A stretch of 64,000 nt of DNA from Lysobacteraceae bacterium NML91-0213 (lineage in GTDB: Bacteria > Pseudomonadota > Gammaproteobacteria > Xanthomonadales > Xanthomonadaceae). Location of the stretch: NCBI GenBank assembly GCA_002798175.1, contig NWQL01000001.1:966145-1030144 (forward strand), written 5' to 3'. Position 1 is the stretch's first letter. Each line of letters starts with the position of its first letter. The notes below the pieces were generated by a model. It did no database searches. It saw only the letters and a program-made list of their open reading frames with translations, and was not told the DNA's origin. Both the position numbers and the translations under genes were made by a program. Positions 8,147-20,674 of this stretch are shown piece by piece.

Positions 8147-9583
8147 TCAGTTCGCCTTGTGGATCGCGCGCTTGTCCACGGCCATGGCGGCGTCGTGGAT
8201 GACTTCCGACAGGCTGGGATGGGCGTGGCAGATGCGGGCGAGATCGTCGGCGGAGCCCTTGAACTCCATCGTCAGCACGCCCTCGTGCACCAGTTCGGAG
8301 ACGTTGGCGCCGACCAGGTGCATGCCGAGCACGCGATCGGTTTCGGCGTGCGCCAGCACCTTCACGAAGCCCGCCGGCTCGACCATCGCCACCGCACGGC
8401 CGTTGGCCGCGAACGGGAAGCTGCCGGCCTTGTACGGGATGCCTTCTTCCTTCAGCTGCTGCTCGGTCTTGCCGACCCAGGCCAGCTCCGGCTCGGTGTA
8501 GATGACCCACGGGATGGTGTCGAAGTTGACGTGGCCGGGGAGGCCCGCGATCAGCTCGGCCACCGCGATGCCTTCCTCGAAGCCCTTGTGGGCCAGCATC
8601 GGCCCGCGTACGCAGTCGCCCACGGCCCAGACGCCATCGACGCCGGTGTGGCAGTGTTCGTCGACCTCGATCTGGCCGCGCTCGGTGAGCTTCACGCCGC
8701 TGCCCTCGGCCAGCAGACCCTTCGACGCGGCCTTGCGGCCCACGGCCACCAGCAGCTTGTCGACGGTGATGGTCTGCTCGCCGTTCCTGTCGGCGTAGGT
8801 GACCTGGACTTCCTTCTTCTTGCCCTTGCCGGTGACCTCGGCCTTCGAGACCTTGGCGCCCAGCTTGATGTCCAGGCCCTGCTTCTTGAACTCGCGCGCG
8901 GCCACCTTCGAGACCTCGGCATCGGCCGCGGCCAGGAACTCCGGCATGGCTTCCAGGATCACCACCTCGGCGCCCAGGCGCTTCCACACGCTGCCGAGCT
9001 CCAGGCCGATCACGCCGGCGCCGATCACGGCCAGGCGCTTCGGCACCTCGGTGAAGTCGAGCGCGCCGACGTTGTCGACGATGGTCTCGCCGTCGAACTT
9101 CGCGAACGGCAGCTCGATGGAATCCGAACCCGCGGCGATGATCACGTTGGTGCCGGTGAGCTCGATCTGGCTGCCGTCATGCTGCTTCACCTTCACCAGG
9201 CGATCGGCATGCAGGGTGGCGAAGCCATAGTACGGCGTGACCTTGTTGGCCTTGAACAGCTGCGCGATGCCGCCGGTGAACTGCTTCACGATGGCGTCCT
9301 TGCGGCCGACCATCTTCTCGACGTCGATCTGCGGATCCTTCGCGGTGATGCCGTGCTGCTCGAACACGTGCTGCAGGTTGTGGAACTGCCGCGAGGAGTC
9401 CAGCAGTGCCTTGGACGGGATGCAGCCCACGCGCAGGCAGGTGCCGCCCAGGGCGGGCTTGCCGTCCTTGCCCAGCGCCGCGTCGATGCAGGCGGTCTTC
9501 ATGCCCAGCTGGGCGGCGCGGATGGCGGCGTGGTAGCCGGCCGGGCCGGCACCGATGACGACGACGTCGAATTGTTCAGCCAT
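8147..9583 (-). CDS. lpdA: Dihydrolipoyl dehydrogenase (E3)
   Basis: This 478-aa FAD enzyme reoxidises the dihydrolipoyl arm of SucB with NAD+. The FAD loop VVIGAGPAG is at 8-16, the redox disulfide GGTCLRVGCIPSK at 46-58 (Cys49, Cys54), the NAD loop AVIGAGVIGLE is in the middle, and the acid-base motif HAHPSLSE is at 453-460. It is the third gene of sucA-sucB-lpdA, 30 bp after sucB, so it should serve the 2-oxoglutarate complex. It could also serve other lipoyl complexes. Confidence 0.96.
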   Translation of the reverse strand: MAEQFDVVVIGAGPAGYHAAIRAAQLGMKTACIDAALGKDGKPALGGTCLRVGCIPSKALLDSSRQFHNLQHVFEQHGITAKDPQIDVEKMVGRKDAIVKQFTGGIAQLFKANKVTPYYGFATLHADRLVKVKQHDGSQIELTGTNVIIAAGSDSIELPFAKFDGETIVDNVGALDFTEVPKRLAVIGAGVIGLELGSVWKRLGAEVVILEAMPEFLAAADAEVSKVAAREFKKQGLDIKLGAKVSKAEVTGKGKKKEVQVTYADRNGEQTITVDKLLVAVGRKAASKGLLAEGSGVKLTERGQIEVDEHCHTGVDGVWAVGDCVRGPMLAHKGFEEGIAVAELIAGLPGHVNFDTIPWVIYTEPELAWVGKTEQQLKEEGIPYKAGSFPFAANGRAVAMVEPAGFVKVLAHAETDRVLGMHLVGANVSELVHEGVLTMEFKGSADDLARICHAHPSLSEVIHDAAMAVDKRAIHKAN

Positions 9584-9613
9584 TGGAATTCCTTGCTTTG
9601 GGTGTCGCGAGCC

Positions 9614-10837
9614 TTACAGGCCCAGCAGCATGCGGTGCGGGTTCTCGAGCTGGTTCTTGATGTCGACCAGGAACAGCACCGCGTCCTTGCCATCGATGAT
9701 GCGATGGTCGTAGGACAGCGCGATGTACATCATCGGCGCAGCGATCACCTGGCCGTTCTCGACGATCGCACGCTCCTTGATCGCGTGCATGCCGAGGATC
9801 GCCGACTGCGGCGGATTGACGATCGGCGTCGACATCAGCGAGCCGAAGGTACCGCCGTTGGTGATGGTGAAGGTGCCGCCCTGCAGGTCCTCGAGCGCCA
9901 GCTTGCCGTCGCGTGCCCTGGTGGCGTATTCCGCGATGGACTTCTCCACGTCGGCGAAGCCCATGCGTTCCACGTTTCGCAGCACCGGAGTGACCAGGCC
10001 CTTGTCGGTGGAGACGGCGATGGAGATGTCGGCATAGCCGTGGTAGATGATGTCGTCGCCGTCGACCGAGGCGTTGATCACCGGGTATTTCTGCAGCGCG
10101 TTCGCGGCGGCCTTGGCGAAGAAGCTCATGAAGCCGAGCTTGATGCCGTGGTCCTTCTGGAACTGCTCGCCAAGCTCCTTGCGCAGCGCCATCACCTTGC
10201 CGAGGTTGACCTCGTTGAACGAGGTCAGCATCGCGATGGAGTCCTTGGACTGCATCAGGCGCTCGGCGATGCGCTTGCGGATGCGGGTCATCGGCACGCG
10301 CTCTTCCGGACGTGCACCGCCCGACACACCGGCGGTCTTGCCGCTGGCGTAGTTCACCAGGTCTTCCTTGGTCACCGCACCGCGGCGGCCGGTGCCTTCC
10401 ACCTGCGAAGGGTCGATGCCCTTGGTCTGCGCGGTGAAACGCGCGCCGGGCGGCAGGTCACCGGTGCCGGCGGCCGGGGCCGGGCGTGTCGACGACGGAG
10501 CCTTGGCCTCGCTCTTCGCCGCGGCGGCCTTGGGCTGCACTTCCTGCGCGCCGGCGGCCGGCTCGGCCTTGGGCGCGTCCGCGGACTTCGGCGGTGCGGC
10601 GCCTTCCTCGATCACCGCCAGCACCTGCTGGCTGGTGACGGTGTCGCCCTCGGCGAACTTCAGTTCCCTGATCACGCCCTCGACGGTCGACGGCACTTCG
10701 AGCACCACCTTGTCGGTCTCGAGGTCGACGATGTTCTCGTCGCGCGCAACCGCGTCGCCCACCTTCTTGTGCCAGGTGGCGATGGTGGCGTCGGAAACGG
10801 ATTCGGGGAGTACCGGTACCTTGATCTCGGTGGCCAT
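9614..10837 (-). CDS. sucB: 2-oxoglutarate dehydrogenase E2 (dihydrolipoyl succinyltransferase)
   Basis: A 407-aa E2 core of the 2-oxoglutarate dehydrogenase complex. A single lipoyl domain occupies 1-80 with the lipoylated Lys43 in [10 protein letters not shown]. An Ala/Pro linker follows, then the E1/E3-binding domain around 128-165. The catalytic acyltransferase domain ends with [13 protein letters not shown] (His378, Asp382). The gene sits 36 bp after sucA and 30 bp before lpdA. Confidence 0.96.
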   Translation of the reverse strand: MATEIKVPVLPESVSDATIATWHKKVGDAVARDENIVDLETDKVVLEVPSTVEGVIRELKFAEGDTVTSQQVLAVIEEGAAPPKSADAPKAEPAAGAQEVQPKAAAAKSEAKAPSSTRPAPAAGTGDLPPGARFTAQTKGIDPSQVEGTGRRGAVTKEDLVNYASGKTAGVSGGARPEERVPMTRIRKRIAERLMQSKDSIAMLTSFNEVNLGKVMALRKELGEQFQKDHGIKLGFMSFFAKAAANALQKYPVINASVDGDDIIYHGYADISIAVSTDKGLVTPVLRNVERMGFADVEKSIAEYATRARDGKLALEDLQGGTFTITNGGTFGSLMSTPIVNPPQSAILGMHAIKERAIVENGQVIAAPMMYIALSYDHRIIDGKDAVLFLVDIKNQLENPHRMLLGL

Positions 10838-10873
10838 GGTCTTGATGCGTCCTGGGTCGTAAGCGGTGTGGGG

Positions 10874-13747
10874 TCAGTCGGCTGCGAAAACGCTGCCGGC
10901 AGGGGAGGTGAGGGCATCGGCGACCAGCTGCTGCTGCTCGGCGACGTGCTTGGAGAAGAGGCCGACGGCGGGCGAGGGCGAGCGCTGGCGACCGGCGTAG
11001 TGCAGTTCCAGGTTCGACGGCACGCAGTGCTGCAGGTGGTGGCGGATCTGGTACCAGGCGCCCTGGTTCTGCGGTTCCTCCTGGCACCAGACGACATCGG
11101 TCGCCTTGCCGAAGCGCGCCAGTTCGGCCGAAAGGGCCTCGCGCGGGAACGGATACAGCTGCTCGATGCGCACCAGCGCGACATCGTCCTGGCCGCGCTT
11201 CTCGCGGTCCTCGAGCAGGTCGTAGTAGACCTTGCCCGAGCACAGCACCACGCGCCTGACCTTCTTCGGATCGGCCGAGGCGTCGCCGATCAGGTGCTGG
11301 AACTCACCAGTGGCGAGCTCCTCCAGGCTGGACACCGCGAGCTTGTGGCGCAGCAGCGACTTCGGGCTCATCACCACCAGCGGCTTGCGGGTGGTCATGT
11401 GCATCTGGCGGCGCAGCATGTGGAAGGCCTGTGCCGGGGTGGACGGCACGCAGACGTGCATGTTGTCCAGCGCGCACAGCTGCAGGAAGCGCTCCAGGCG
11501 CGCGGAGCTGTGCTCCGGCCCCTGGCCTTCGTAGCCGTGCGGCAGCAGCAGGGTGAGTCCGCTCAGGCGGCCCCACTTGGCCTCGCCGGAGGCGATGAAC
11601 TGGTCGATCACCACCTGGGCGCCGTTGGCGAAGTCGCCGAACTGGGCCTCCCAGATGCACAGCGTGTTGGGATCGGTGGTGGAGAAGCCGTACTCGTAGG
11701 CCATCACCGCCTCCTCGCTGAGCAGCGAGTCGATGACGGTGGCGCGCTCCGGGCTGTCGACCAGCTGGCGCAGCGGCAGGTAGTAGGAGTCGGTCTTCTG
11801 GTCGTGCAGGATCGCGTGGCGGTGCGAGAAGGTGCCGCGGCCGACGTCCTGGCCCACCAGGCGCAGGCCGAAGCCCTCGTCGAGCAGGCTGGCGTAGGCG
11901 AGGTTCTCGGCGAAGCCCCAGTCGGCGGGGATCTCCCCGGCGGCCATCCGGCGACGGTCCTCGTACACCTTCGCCACGCGCGGGTGCAGCTGCACCTCGT
12001 CCGGGATCGTGGTGATGGTATTGGCGAGTTCCTTCAGGCGGTCCAGCGCGAAGCGGGTGTCGGCACCGTCGGCCAGGCGGCCGGCGACCAGCTTGCCCCA
12101 GTCGACGAAGAGGCGGCTCTCGGGCGGCGTCTTGCCGACTTCGGCCAGTTCGGTCGTGACCTCGCCCGAGTCCAGCTTGCCGCGGTAGGCATCCACCAGC
12201 GCCTGGCCGGCGCCGGCGGGCAGCACGCCCGCGGATTCCAGCTGCGATGCGTAGAGTTCGCGGGTGGTCTTGTGCTTGCGGATGATCTGGTACATCAGCG
12301 GCTGGGTGATCGCCGGCTCGTCGGCCTCGTTGTGGCCGTGGCGCCGGTAGCAGACCAGGTCGATCACCACGTCCTTGCGGAACTCCTGGCGGAAGTCGTA
12401 GGCCAGGCGGGCGGCGAAGGCGACGGCCTCGGGGTTGTCCGCGTTCACGTGCAGCACGGGCGCGTCGATCATCTTGGCCACGTCGGTGCAGTACAGGGTG
12501 GAGCGGGCGTCCTCGCGGGCGCTGGTGGTGAAGCCCACCTGGTTGTTGACCACCACGTGCACGGTGCCGCCCACGGCGAAGCCGCGCGCCTGCGACATCT
12601 GGAACAGCTCCATCACCACGCCCTGGCCGGCGAAGGCGGCATCGCCGTGGATCAGGATCGGCATCACCTGGCGGCGGTCGGCGTCGTTGCGGCGCTCCTG
12701 GCGCGAACGCACCGAGCCGGCGACCACCGGGTCGACGATCTCGAGGTGCGAGGGGTTGAAGGCCAGCGCCAGGTGCACCGGGCCGCCATCGGTGGCGACG
12801 TCGGCGGAGAAGCCCATGTGGTACTTCACGTCACCGGCGAGCGCCAGCTCGTTGTGCTCGAACCGGCCCTCGAACTCGTCGAACAGGCGGCGCGGGTTCT
12901 TGCCCAGCGTGTTGACCAGCACGTTCAGCCGGCCGCGGTGGGCCATGCCGATCACGATGTCCTTGACGCCGTCCTTGCCCGCGCTGCGGATCACGGTGTC
13001 GAGGAGCGGGATGAGCGAATCGCCGCCCTCCAGCGAGAAGCGCTTCTGGCCGACGTACTTGGTGTGCAGGTAGCGCTCGAGGCCCTCGGCCGCGGTGAGG
13101 CGCTCGAGGATCCGGCGCTGCTCGTCGGCGGCCAGGCTGTAGCGGCCGCCGGCCTTCTCCATGCGCTCGTACATCCAGCGGCGCTGCTCGGCCTGCGGGA
13201 TGTGCATGAACTCGGCGCCGATCGGGCCGGCGTAGGTCGCGCGCAGCAGCGCGAGCAGGTCGCGCAGGCGCATGCGCGGGGCGCCGCCGAAGGTGCTGGT
13301 GCCGCCGGCCGGGCCGGTGGCGAACTCGGTGTCGAGGTCGGCGTCGGACAGGCCGTGGAAGGGCAGGTCGAGGTCGGGTGCGTCGATCTTCTCGGCCATG
13401 CCGAGCGGATCGGTGTCGGCCTGCAGGTGGCCGCGCGAGCGGTAGGCGGTGATCAGCTTGAGCACCGAACCCTGCTTGCGCTGGGCTTCGAGGTCGCCGC
13501 CTTCGCCGCCTGCGCTGGTGGTGACGACGCCGGCCTTGGCCTCGCGGCCGGCGCGGGCGACCGCGTCCATGACCACCGAGTGCGGCACGTCGCCGGCCTC
13601 ACGCCCCTTGAAGCCGTCGAACCAGGATTTCCACTTGGTGCCGACGCTGTCGGGATCCACGAGGTACTGCTCGTACAGATCCTCGATATAGGCGGCGTTG
13701 GCGCCGAGCTGGGAAGACTGGGCGAACTGCTTGAGAAGACTGTCCAC
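10874..13747 (-). CDS. sucA: 2-oxoglutarate dehydrogenase E1 component
   Basis: This 957-aa thiamine-diphosphate enzyme decarboxylates 2-oxoglutarate and succinylates the SucB lipoyl arm in the TCA cycle. The N-terminus (DSLLKQFAQSSQLGANAAYI) matches the SucA N-terminal domain, and the ThDP region includes GDAAFAGQGVVMELFQMS. I place the start at GTG 13747 because homologous proteins begin at this point. A longer in-frame extension to 13900 would run through the promoter. A perfect TATAAT lies about 90 bp upstream of the start. Confidence 0.94.
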   Translation of the reverse strand: MDSLLKQFAQSSQLGANAAYIEDLYEQYLVDPDSVGTKWKSWFDGFKGREAGDVPHSVVMDAVARAGREAKAGVVTTSAGGEGGDLEAQRKQGSVLKLITAYRSRGHLQADTDPLGMAEKIDAPDLDLPFHGLSDADLDTEFATGPAGGTSTFGGAPRMRLRDLLALLRATYAGPIGAEFMHIPQAEQRRWMYERMEKAGGRYSLAADEQRRILERLTAAEGLERYLHTKYVGQKRFSLEGGDSLIPLLDTVIRSAGKDGVKDIVIGMAHRGRLNVLVNTLGKNPRRLFDEFEGRFEHNELALAGDVKYHMGFSADVATDGGPVHLALAFNPSHLEIVDPVVAGSVRSRQERRNDADRRQVMPILIHGDAAFAGQGVVMELFQMSQARGFAVGGTVHVVVNNQVGFTTSAREDARSTLYCTDVAKMIDAPVLHVNADNPEAVAFAARLAYDFRQEFRKDVVIDLVCYRRHGHNEADEPAITQPLMYQIIRKHKTTRELYASQLESAGVLPAGAGQALVDAYRGKLDSGEVTTELAEVGKTPPESRLFVDWGKLVAGRLADGADTRFALDRLKELANTITTIPDEVQLHPRVAKVYEDRRRMAAGEIPADWGFAENLAYASLLDEGFGLRLVGQDVGRGTFSHRHAILHDQKTDSYYLPLRQLVDSPERATVIDSLLSEEAVMAYEYGFSTTDPNTLCIWEAQFGDFANGAQVVIDQFIASGEAKWGRLSGLTLLLPHGYEGQGPEHSSARLERFLQLCALDNMHVCVPSTPAQAFHMLRRQMHMTTRKPLVVMSPKSLLRHKLAVSSLEELATGEFQHLIGDASADPKKVRRVVLCSGKVYYDLLEDREKRGQDDVALVRIEQLYPFPREALSAELARFGKATDVVWCQEEPQNQGAWYQIRHHLQHCVPSNLELHYAGRQRSPSPAVGLFSKHVAEQQQLVADALTSPAGSVFAAD

Positions 13748-13837
13748 GTCGGGGATTCGGGCTCGGAAAAAAGGGGCGGGAGAAGGCCCGGACGTGGTTG
13801 CAGCGGCCGCCCGGGTCGGGATGCGGCAAAGAACGCG

Positions 13838-13843
13838 ATTATA
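13838..13843 (-). promoter_or_regulatory. -10 element of the sucA-sucB-lpdA promoter
   Basis: The minus strand reads TATAAT exactly, a strong sigma-70 -10 box in a very GC-rich context. It would start transcription near 13831, giving an ~84-nt leader before the GTG of sucA. No good -35 is visible at 16-18 bp, so an activator may be involved. Confidence 0.5.
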
Positions 13844-13929
13844 GCCCCAGGCCACCGGTAGGGGCGACCCGACGTGTCCGCGATCCGGTCCAGTCGGCAC
13901 CCCGTTCAGATTGTCCCGCCGGGGTGCGC

Positions 13930-14850
13930 TCAGATGCCCAGCACGCGGAATTCACTGGCCGGGCGCGCGCGTTCCCACACCGGCAGGAAGCTGTCGCGCA
14001 GCTGCCGGGCACGGCCCGGGGCATCCAGCTCGGCCTCGCCGTCGAAGCGGTTGCCGAGGCTGCGGAAGTAGTAGCCGCCGGCATCGGTGGCGAGATAGGC
14101 CGGCGCATAACCCCGATCGACCGGTTCGTCGACGACACGGAAGGTGAATACGCTGGAAAGCCGTTGGGCGAGCGGCAGCAGCGGCGCATGCGCCCGCTGC
14201 GCGGCCGCCGCGTCCTGCAGCAGGAAACGCGCCTCGACACCGCCGCCGCGGGTGCCGAAGCGGCGCAGGGCGGACAGCACCTGGGGGTCGTCGAACAGGC
14301 CCGGGTCGAGCTCGCGGCTGTAGACCCACAGGCGCCGGCGTGCGCCGTGGACCAGCGCGGTGACGATGGCGGCCGCGGCATCGCGGTCCTCGATCGCCTG
14401 CGGCCGCGCCAGCGCGCGCCGCATGGTCTGGTGCTCGATGCCGGCCTCGTCGAAACGGGCGCCTTCTGGCACGAAGCCGTGCCGGGTGTAGAAGCCGATG
14501 GCATCGACCTGCGCATGCAGGGCGACTTCGGCCAGCCCCTGCGCACGCGCCTCGCGCAGCAGCGCTTCCAGCAGGGAATGGCCGACGCCCCGCCCACGGC
14601 AGTCGCGCAACACCGCCATCCGCCCGATCCTGCGCTGCGGCGTGAGGCGGGCGGTGCCGATCGCGCGCCCGCCGGCATCCCGGGCGATCACATGGGTGCT
14701 GCCGGCATCCTCGTCATCGCGTTCCAGTGCCTCTGGAACACCCTGTTCCTCGATGAACACCACCGCGCGCACCTGCAGCAGCTCCGGGTGGTCACGCGCC
14801 CAGTCGGCGCGGGTGACCTGGAATGGACCCGGCGAGGCGCCGTCTTTCAT
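13930..14850 (-). CDS. GNAT acetyltransferase fused to a C-terminal domain of unknown function
   Basis: A 306-aa two-part protein. Residues ~10-150 form a GNAT fold: the acetyl-CoA loop is RDCRGRGVGHSLLEALLREA, followed by FYTRHGFVPEGARFDEAGIEH, which resembles the ElaA/YjcF branch. Residues ~160-306 form a second conserved domain beginning near RRLWVYSRELDPGLFDDPQV, found fused or alone in Xanthomonads (DUF7931-like; assignment uncertain). ATG 14850 is preceded by AAGGA and overlaps the roxA stop as ATGA, so the two are translationally coupled. The substrate is unknown; a protein or ribosome target is conceivable from the coupling. Confidence 0.75.
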   Translation of the reverse strand: MKDGASPGPFQVTRADWARDHPELLQVRAVVFIEEQGVPEALERDDEDAGSTHVIARDAGGRAIGTARLTPQRRIGRMAVLRDCRGRGVGHSLLEALLREARAQGLAEVALHAQVDAIGFYTRHGFVPEGARFDEAGIEHQTMRRALARPQAIEDRDAAAAIVTALVHGARRRLWVYSRELDPGLFDDPQVLSALRRFGTRGGGVEARFLLQDAAAAQRAHAPLLPLAQRLSSVFTFRVVDEPVDRGYAPAYLATDAGGYYFRSLGNRFDGEAELDAPGRARQLRDSFLPVWERARPASEFRVLGI

Positions 14851-16091
14851 CGTCCTTCGATCTCCATGCCGTCGTCGTCTTCCGCGCCGTCGCCGTCGTC
14901 GGGCGGCAGCAGGTGGTAGTGGCCGGCATCGAGCAGGGCGATCACCGCATCGCGCCCCGCCTCGGAGAGGCGCGCATACAGCGCGTCGTCGACGTGCGCC
15001 GCGGCGGCCAGGGCGCGCGCGTCGGCCACCGGCAGCGCGAATTCCTGGCCCGACACGTACAGCCGCGCGCCGCGGCGGGCGCGCCGCCAGGCCATCCGCG
15101 TCCACGGATGGCGGTGCAGGCCGCCGCCGGCGCGCAGGTCCCACTCGACCTCGATGCGCGGGCGGCTGTCGCCAGCGGGCATGGCCTCCGCGCCGGCGCG
15201 GTACATCGTGATGAAACGGCCGAACCAGTCGCCCAGGCGGTCGGGATCGTTCATGCGCAATGCGTTCAGCGCCTCGATCACCCGGCCCATCGCCAGCGCG
15301 TCGATTTCCCAGGGGTCCCGCGGCGGCGCCATGCCGGCATCGCGATAGCGCACCGAATCGTCGGCATCGGCGACCACGGTGTCGAGCCAGTCGGTGATCA
15401 GTTCGGCTGACGACGGCGCGCGCGTGCCCACCGAGAAGGTCAGGCACGGGTTCACCGCGACGCCGTGGTGGGGCATGCCCGGCGGCAGGTAGAGCATGTC
15501 GCCCGGATCCAGCACCCAGTCGTGGCTGGGGTCGAACTCGCATAACAGCTTGAGTTCGGCGTCATCGCGGAACGCGGTCGGCGGATTCGGCCGCGCGTCG
15601 ATCTGCCAGCGCCGCTGGCCATGGGCCTGCAGCAGGAACACGTCGTACTGGTCGATGTGCGCACCGACCGAGCCACCGGTGGCGGCGAAGCTCACCATGA
15701 TGTCGTCGATGCGCCAGCGCGGCAGGAAGCGGAAGGATTCGAGCAGGGCGGCGATATCGGCATCCCACTTGTCGACGTCCTGCACCAGCAGGGTCCAGTC
15801 ATGGTCGGGCATGCCGGGGAAGGCGTCTTCCGGAAATGGGCCGGTGCGCAGGCGGTAGCGGTCCGCGGCACGGTCGTGCTCGACGATGCGCGCCAGCACG
15901 CCGTCCTCGCAGGCCAGGCCGGCGAGGTCGTCGGGTTCGATCGGCGAGACGAAGCCTGGAAACGCATTGCGGACCAGCAGCGGCCGCTGCTGCCAGTAGT
16001 CGCGCAGGAAACGTTCGGCGGACATGCCGAGCGGGCCGCCTTCGGGCGTCCGGCTGGCGTCGATTTCAATCGGGAATGGGGGGCGGCTCAT
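14847..16091 (-). CDS. roxA: Ribosomal protein uL16 3-hydroxylase (JmjC/cupin oxygenase)
   Basis: A 414-aa Fe(II)/2-oxoglutarate oxygenase of the YcfD/RoxA family, which hydroxylates an arginine of ribosomal protein uL16. The metal triad is visible as His145-x-Asp147 (GAHIDQYDVF) and His208 (PPGMPHHG), at the spacing known for E. coli YcfD. The C-terminal half holds the winged-helix-type region of the family. It is longer than E. coli YcfD because of an acidic tail (GDGAEDDDG). The stop overlaps the start of the downstream GNAT fusion by four bases. Confidence 0.88.
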   Translation of the reverse strand: MSRPPFPIEIDASRTPEGGPLGMSAERFLRDYWQQRPLLVRNAFPGFVSPIEPDDLAGLACEDGVLARIVEHDRAADRYRLRTGPFPEDAFPGMPDHDWTLLVQDVDKWDADIAALLESFRFLPRWRIDDIMVSFAATGGSVGAHIDQYDVFLLQAHGQRRWQIDARPNPPTAFRDDAELKLLCEFDPSHDWVLDPGDMLYLPPGMPHHGVAVNPCLTFSVGTRAPSSAELITDWLDTVVADADDSVRYRDAGMAPPRDPWEIDALAMGRVIEALNALRMNDPDRLGDWFGRFITMYRAGAEAMPAGDSRPRIEVEWDLRAGGGLHRHPWTRMAWRRARRGARLYVSGQEFALPVADARALAAAAHVDDALYARLSEAGRDAVIALLDAGHYHLLPPDDGDGAEDDDGMEIEGR

Positions 16092-16284
16092 GGGGCCGCA
16101 GCCTACGCGAAAACCGCATCCGCCTCACGCACCAATGATGCCGTCGCGGTGCCCGGGTCACTGCGGCGCGGAGGCGATCTCCAGGTCGTTCACGACCACG
16201 TCGAGGAGGCAGGGCACCCGGTGACGGGCGTAGGCGCGTGCCTGCGCGCCGGCACCGGTGCTGCCTGCAGCCTCGACGGGCCCG

Positions 16285-16782
16285 TCAGATCACCCGGTTG
16301 CCTGTGCCCGCATCTTCCACCGGCGGTTCGTTGCTGGCATTGACGGTGTTGTCTTTGCCGCCAAAGCCGACGCGCTCGATGCTGGTGCCCAGCACGGTAT
16401 TGCCGCGGCCGTCGATCCGGACCGGGCCGCTGTCGGTGAGGTTGAGGATGTTGTCATTGCCGCTGACGTGGACCTCGCCGACCCGGGCGTTGAGCACCGT
16501 GAAGCGGTCGCCGCGCACCTCCAGGCTGCGCGCGCGCTCGACGTTGAGCGACCCTTCCGTGGCGGTGATGGTGACGTCGCCGCACTCGCCTTCGATGACC
16601 AGCCGCGACTGCGCGCGGGTGACGAGCAGGTCCTGGCCGTCGCAGCGCGCCCCGGAAGCAGGATCGGTCAGCACCCCGGTCGCGGCGGCGGGTGCCGGCG
16701 CCGCGTCCGCCGGCGTGGACGGCGCGGCGTTGCAGGCGGTCAGCAACAGGGTCATCGCGGCGCAGCAGATGCGGTGTGCCAT
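16285..16782 (-). CDS. DUF3060-type lipoprotein
   Basis: A 165-aa predicted lipoprotein. A signal peptide ends in the lipobox LLTAC, and the mature protein starts with an Ala/Pro-rich linker. Residues ~50-165 form a repetitive beta-rich domain (NILNLTDSG, NTVLGTS, NTVNAS), the pattern of DUF3060 proteins. ATG 16782 is preferred because AGAAGGA precedes it; ATG 16800 would add six residues. It stands alone between purB and roxA. The function is unknown. Confidence 0.75.
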   Translation of the reverse strand: MAHRICCAAMTLLLTACNAAPSTPADAAPAPAAATGVLTDPASGARCDGQDLLVTRAQSRLVIEGECGDVTITATEGSLNVERARSLEVRGDRFTVLNARVGEVHVSGNDNILNLTDSGPVRIDGRGNTVLGTSIERVGFGGKDNTVNASNEPPVEDAGTGNRVI

Positions 16783-16880
16783 CGGAAGTCCTTCTCGCAT
16801 GGAAGAGACGCGCACGCTAGCAGAGGCCGCCCCGGTCCCGCGAGGGGTCCGCGCCGACGCGAACGGATGCGATGGACCGG

Positions 16881-19853
<2,973 letters not shown>

Positions 19854-19887
19854 GGCGCAGCCGCGGTCCGGCATGCCGGCGGCTGGC

Positions 19888-20574
19888 TCAGCCGGCGTGC
19901 GCCGTGGCGTCGGCGGCTTCGGCCGCGGCATCGTGCTCCGCCGCCCTGCGATGGCAGTCCTCGACGTCGTCCGCGGTCATGGTTGCGTAGGGCACGAAGG
20001 CGGGCACGGCGGCGGCCACGGCCTGCTGTGATTCCAGCATCGCCGGAAGGTGTCCGCACAGTTTGAGCGCCACCTGTTCGATACGCGCGCCCTCGGCTCG
20101 CATTCGCGCCTCGAAGTCCTTGCTGCCACCGGTGAACAACGCCCCCAGCGCGCCGCTCGCGGCCTCCAGACCCAGGGCCGCGCCCTGCGCACCGATCTCC
20201 ATGCCGGCATCGGCCACCGCGAGCACGTTGCGGCGGTGCTCGAGCACCAGCGCCCGCTGGTGGTCGTCGAGCGGGACCGGCTTGCCATCGATCAGCAGGT
20301 CACCGGTTGCGCTGATGCTGGCCGGGGGCAGGCCATCGGTGCGGGCACCGTCGCCGAAGCTGAAGCCGCGGCCAGCGCCCTTGCCACCCACATCGAGGTC
20401 GGCGGTGGCCAGTTCCTTGCGTGCTTCGTCGATGGCCGCGCGGGTGGTTCGCGCCAGCAGACCATCGTCGGATCCAGGGGCGTCGCCGTCGGCGGTGCCG
20501 GATGGCGCCGGATTGCTGCAGGCCGGGAGCGCGAGCAGGCACGGCAGCAGCAGAGCGGACAGGGTGCGGGTCAT
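19888..20574 (-). CDS. YggN/DUF2884-family lipoprotein, copy 1
   Basis: A 228-aa exported protein with a signal peptide and lipobox LPAC (Cys19). The mature part has the YggN-like layout: a segment SATGDLLIDGKPVPLDDHQRALVLEHRR, then a Gly/Ala-rich stretch, then VPAFVPYATMTADDVEDC near the C-terminus. It resembles the neighbouring gene at 20675-21343 in this order of motifs, so the two look like an old tandem duplication. It is the last gene of the YtrA-led operon, 100 bp after its paralogue. GGAGA precedes ATG 20574. The function of the family is unknown. Confidence 0.65.
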   Translation of the reverse strand: MTRTLSALLLPCLLALPACSNPAPSGTADGDAPGSDDGLLARTTRAAIDEARKELATADLDVGGKGAGRGFSFGDGARTDGLPPASISATGDLLIDGKPVPLDDHQRALVLEHRRNVLAVADAGMEIGAQGAALGLEAASGALGALFTGGSKDFEARMRAEGARIEQVALKLCGHLPAMLESQQAVAAAVPAFVPYATMTADDVEDCHRRAAEHDAAAEAADATAHAG

Positions 20575-20674
20575 GGTGGTCTCCGGGAACCGGTTCGGGG
20601 AACCGGTTCGAACATGGGCAGCGTGGGCTCATCCGGATAGGCGGGCGGGTGCCCCGCCACCGGCGGTGGTGTGG

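Noticed and set aside
8036-13861. A 1941-codon open frame on the plus strand opposite lpdA-sucB-sucA
   Set aside because: The opposite strand encodes three unmistakable enzymes. The long antisense frame is the usual by-product of GC-rich third positions, and its product is a low-complexity His/Val/Leu/Gly-rich string with no domain.
16158-16289. Minus-strand open stretch ending CLLDVVVNDLEIASAPQ between roxA and the DUF3060 gene
   Set aside because: It looks somewhat protein-like but has no ATG and is bounded by an in-frame stop at 16290-16292. It could be the tail of a decayed gene, but support is too thin to annotate.
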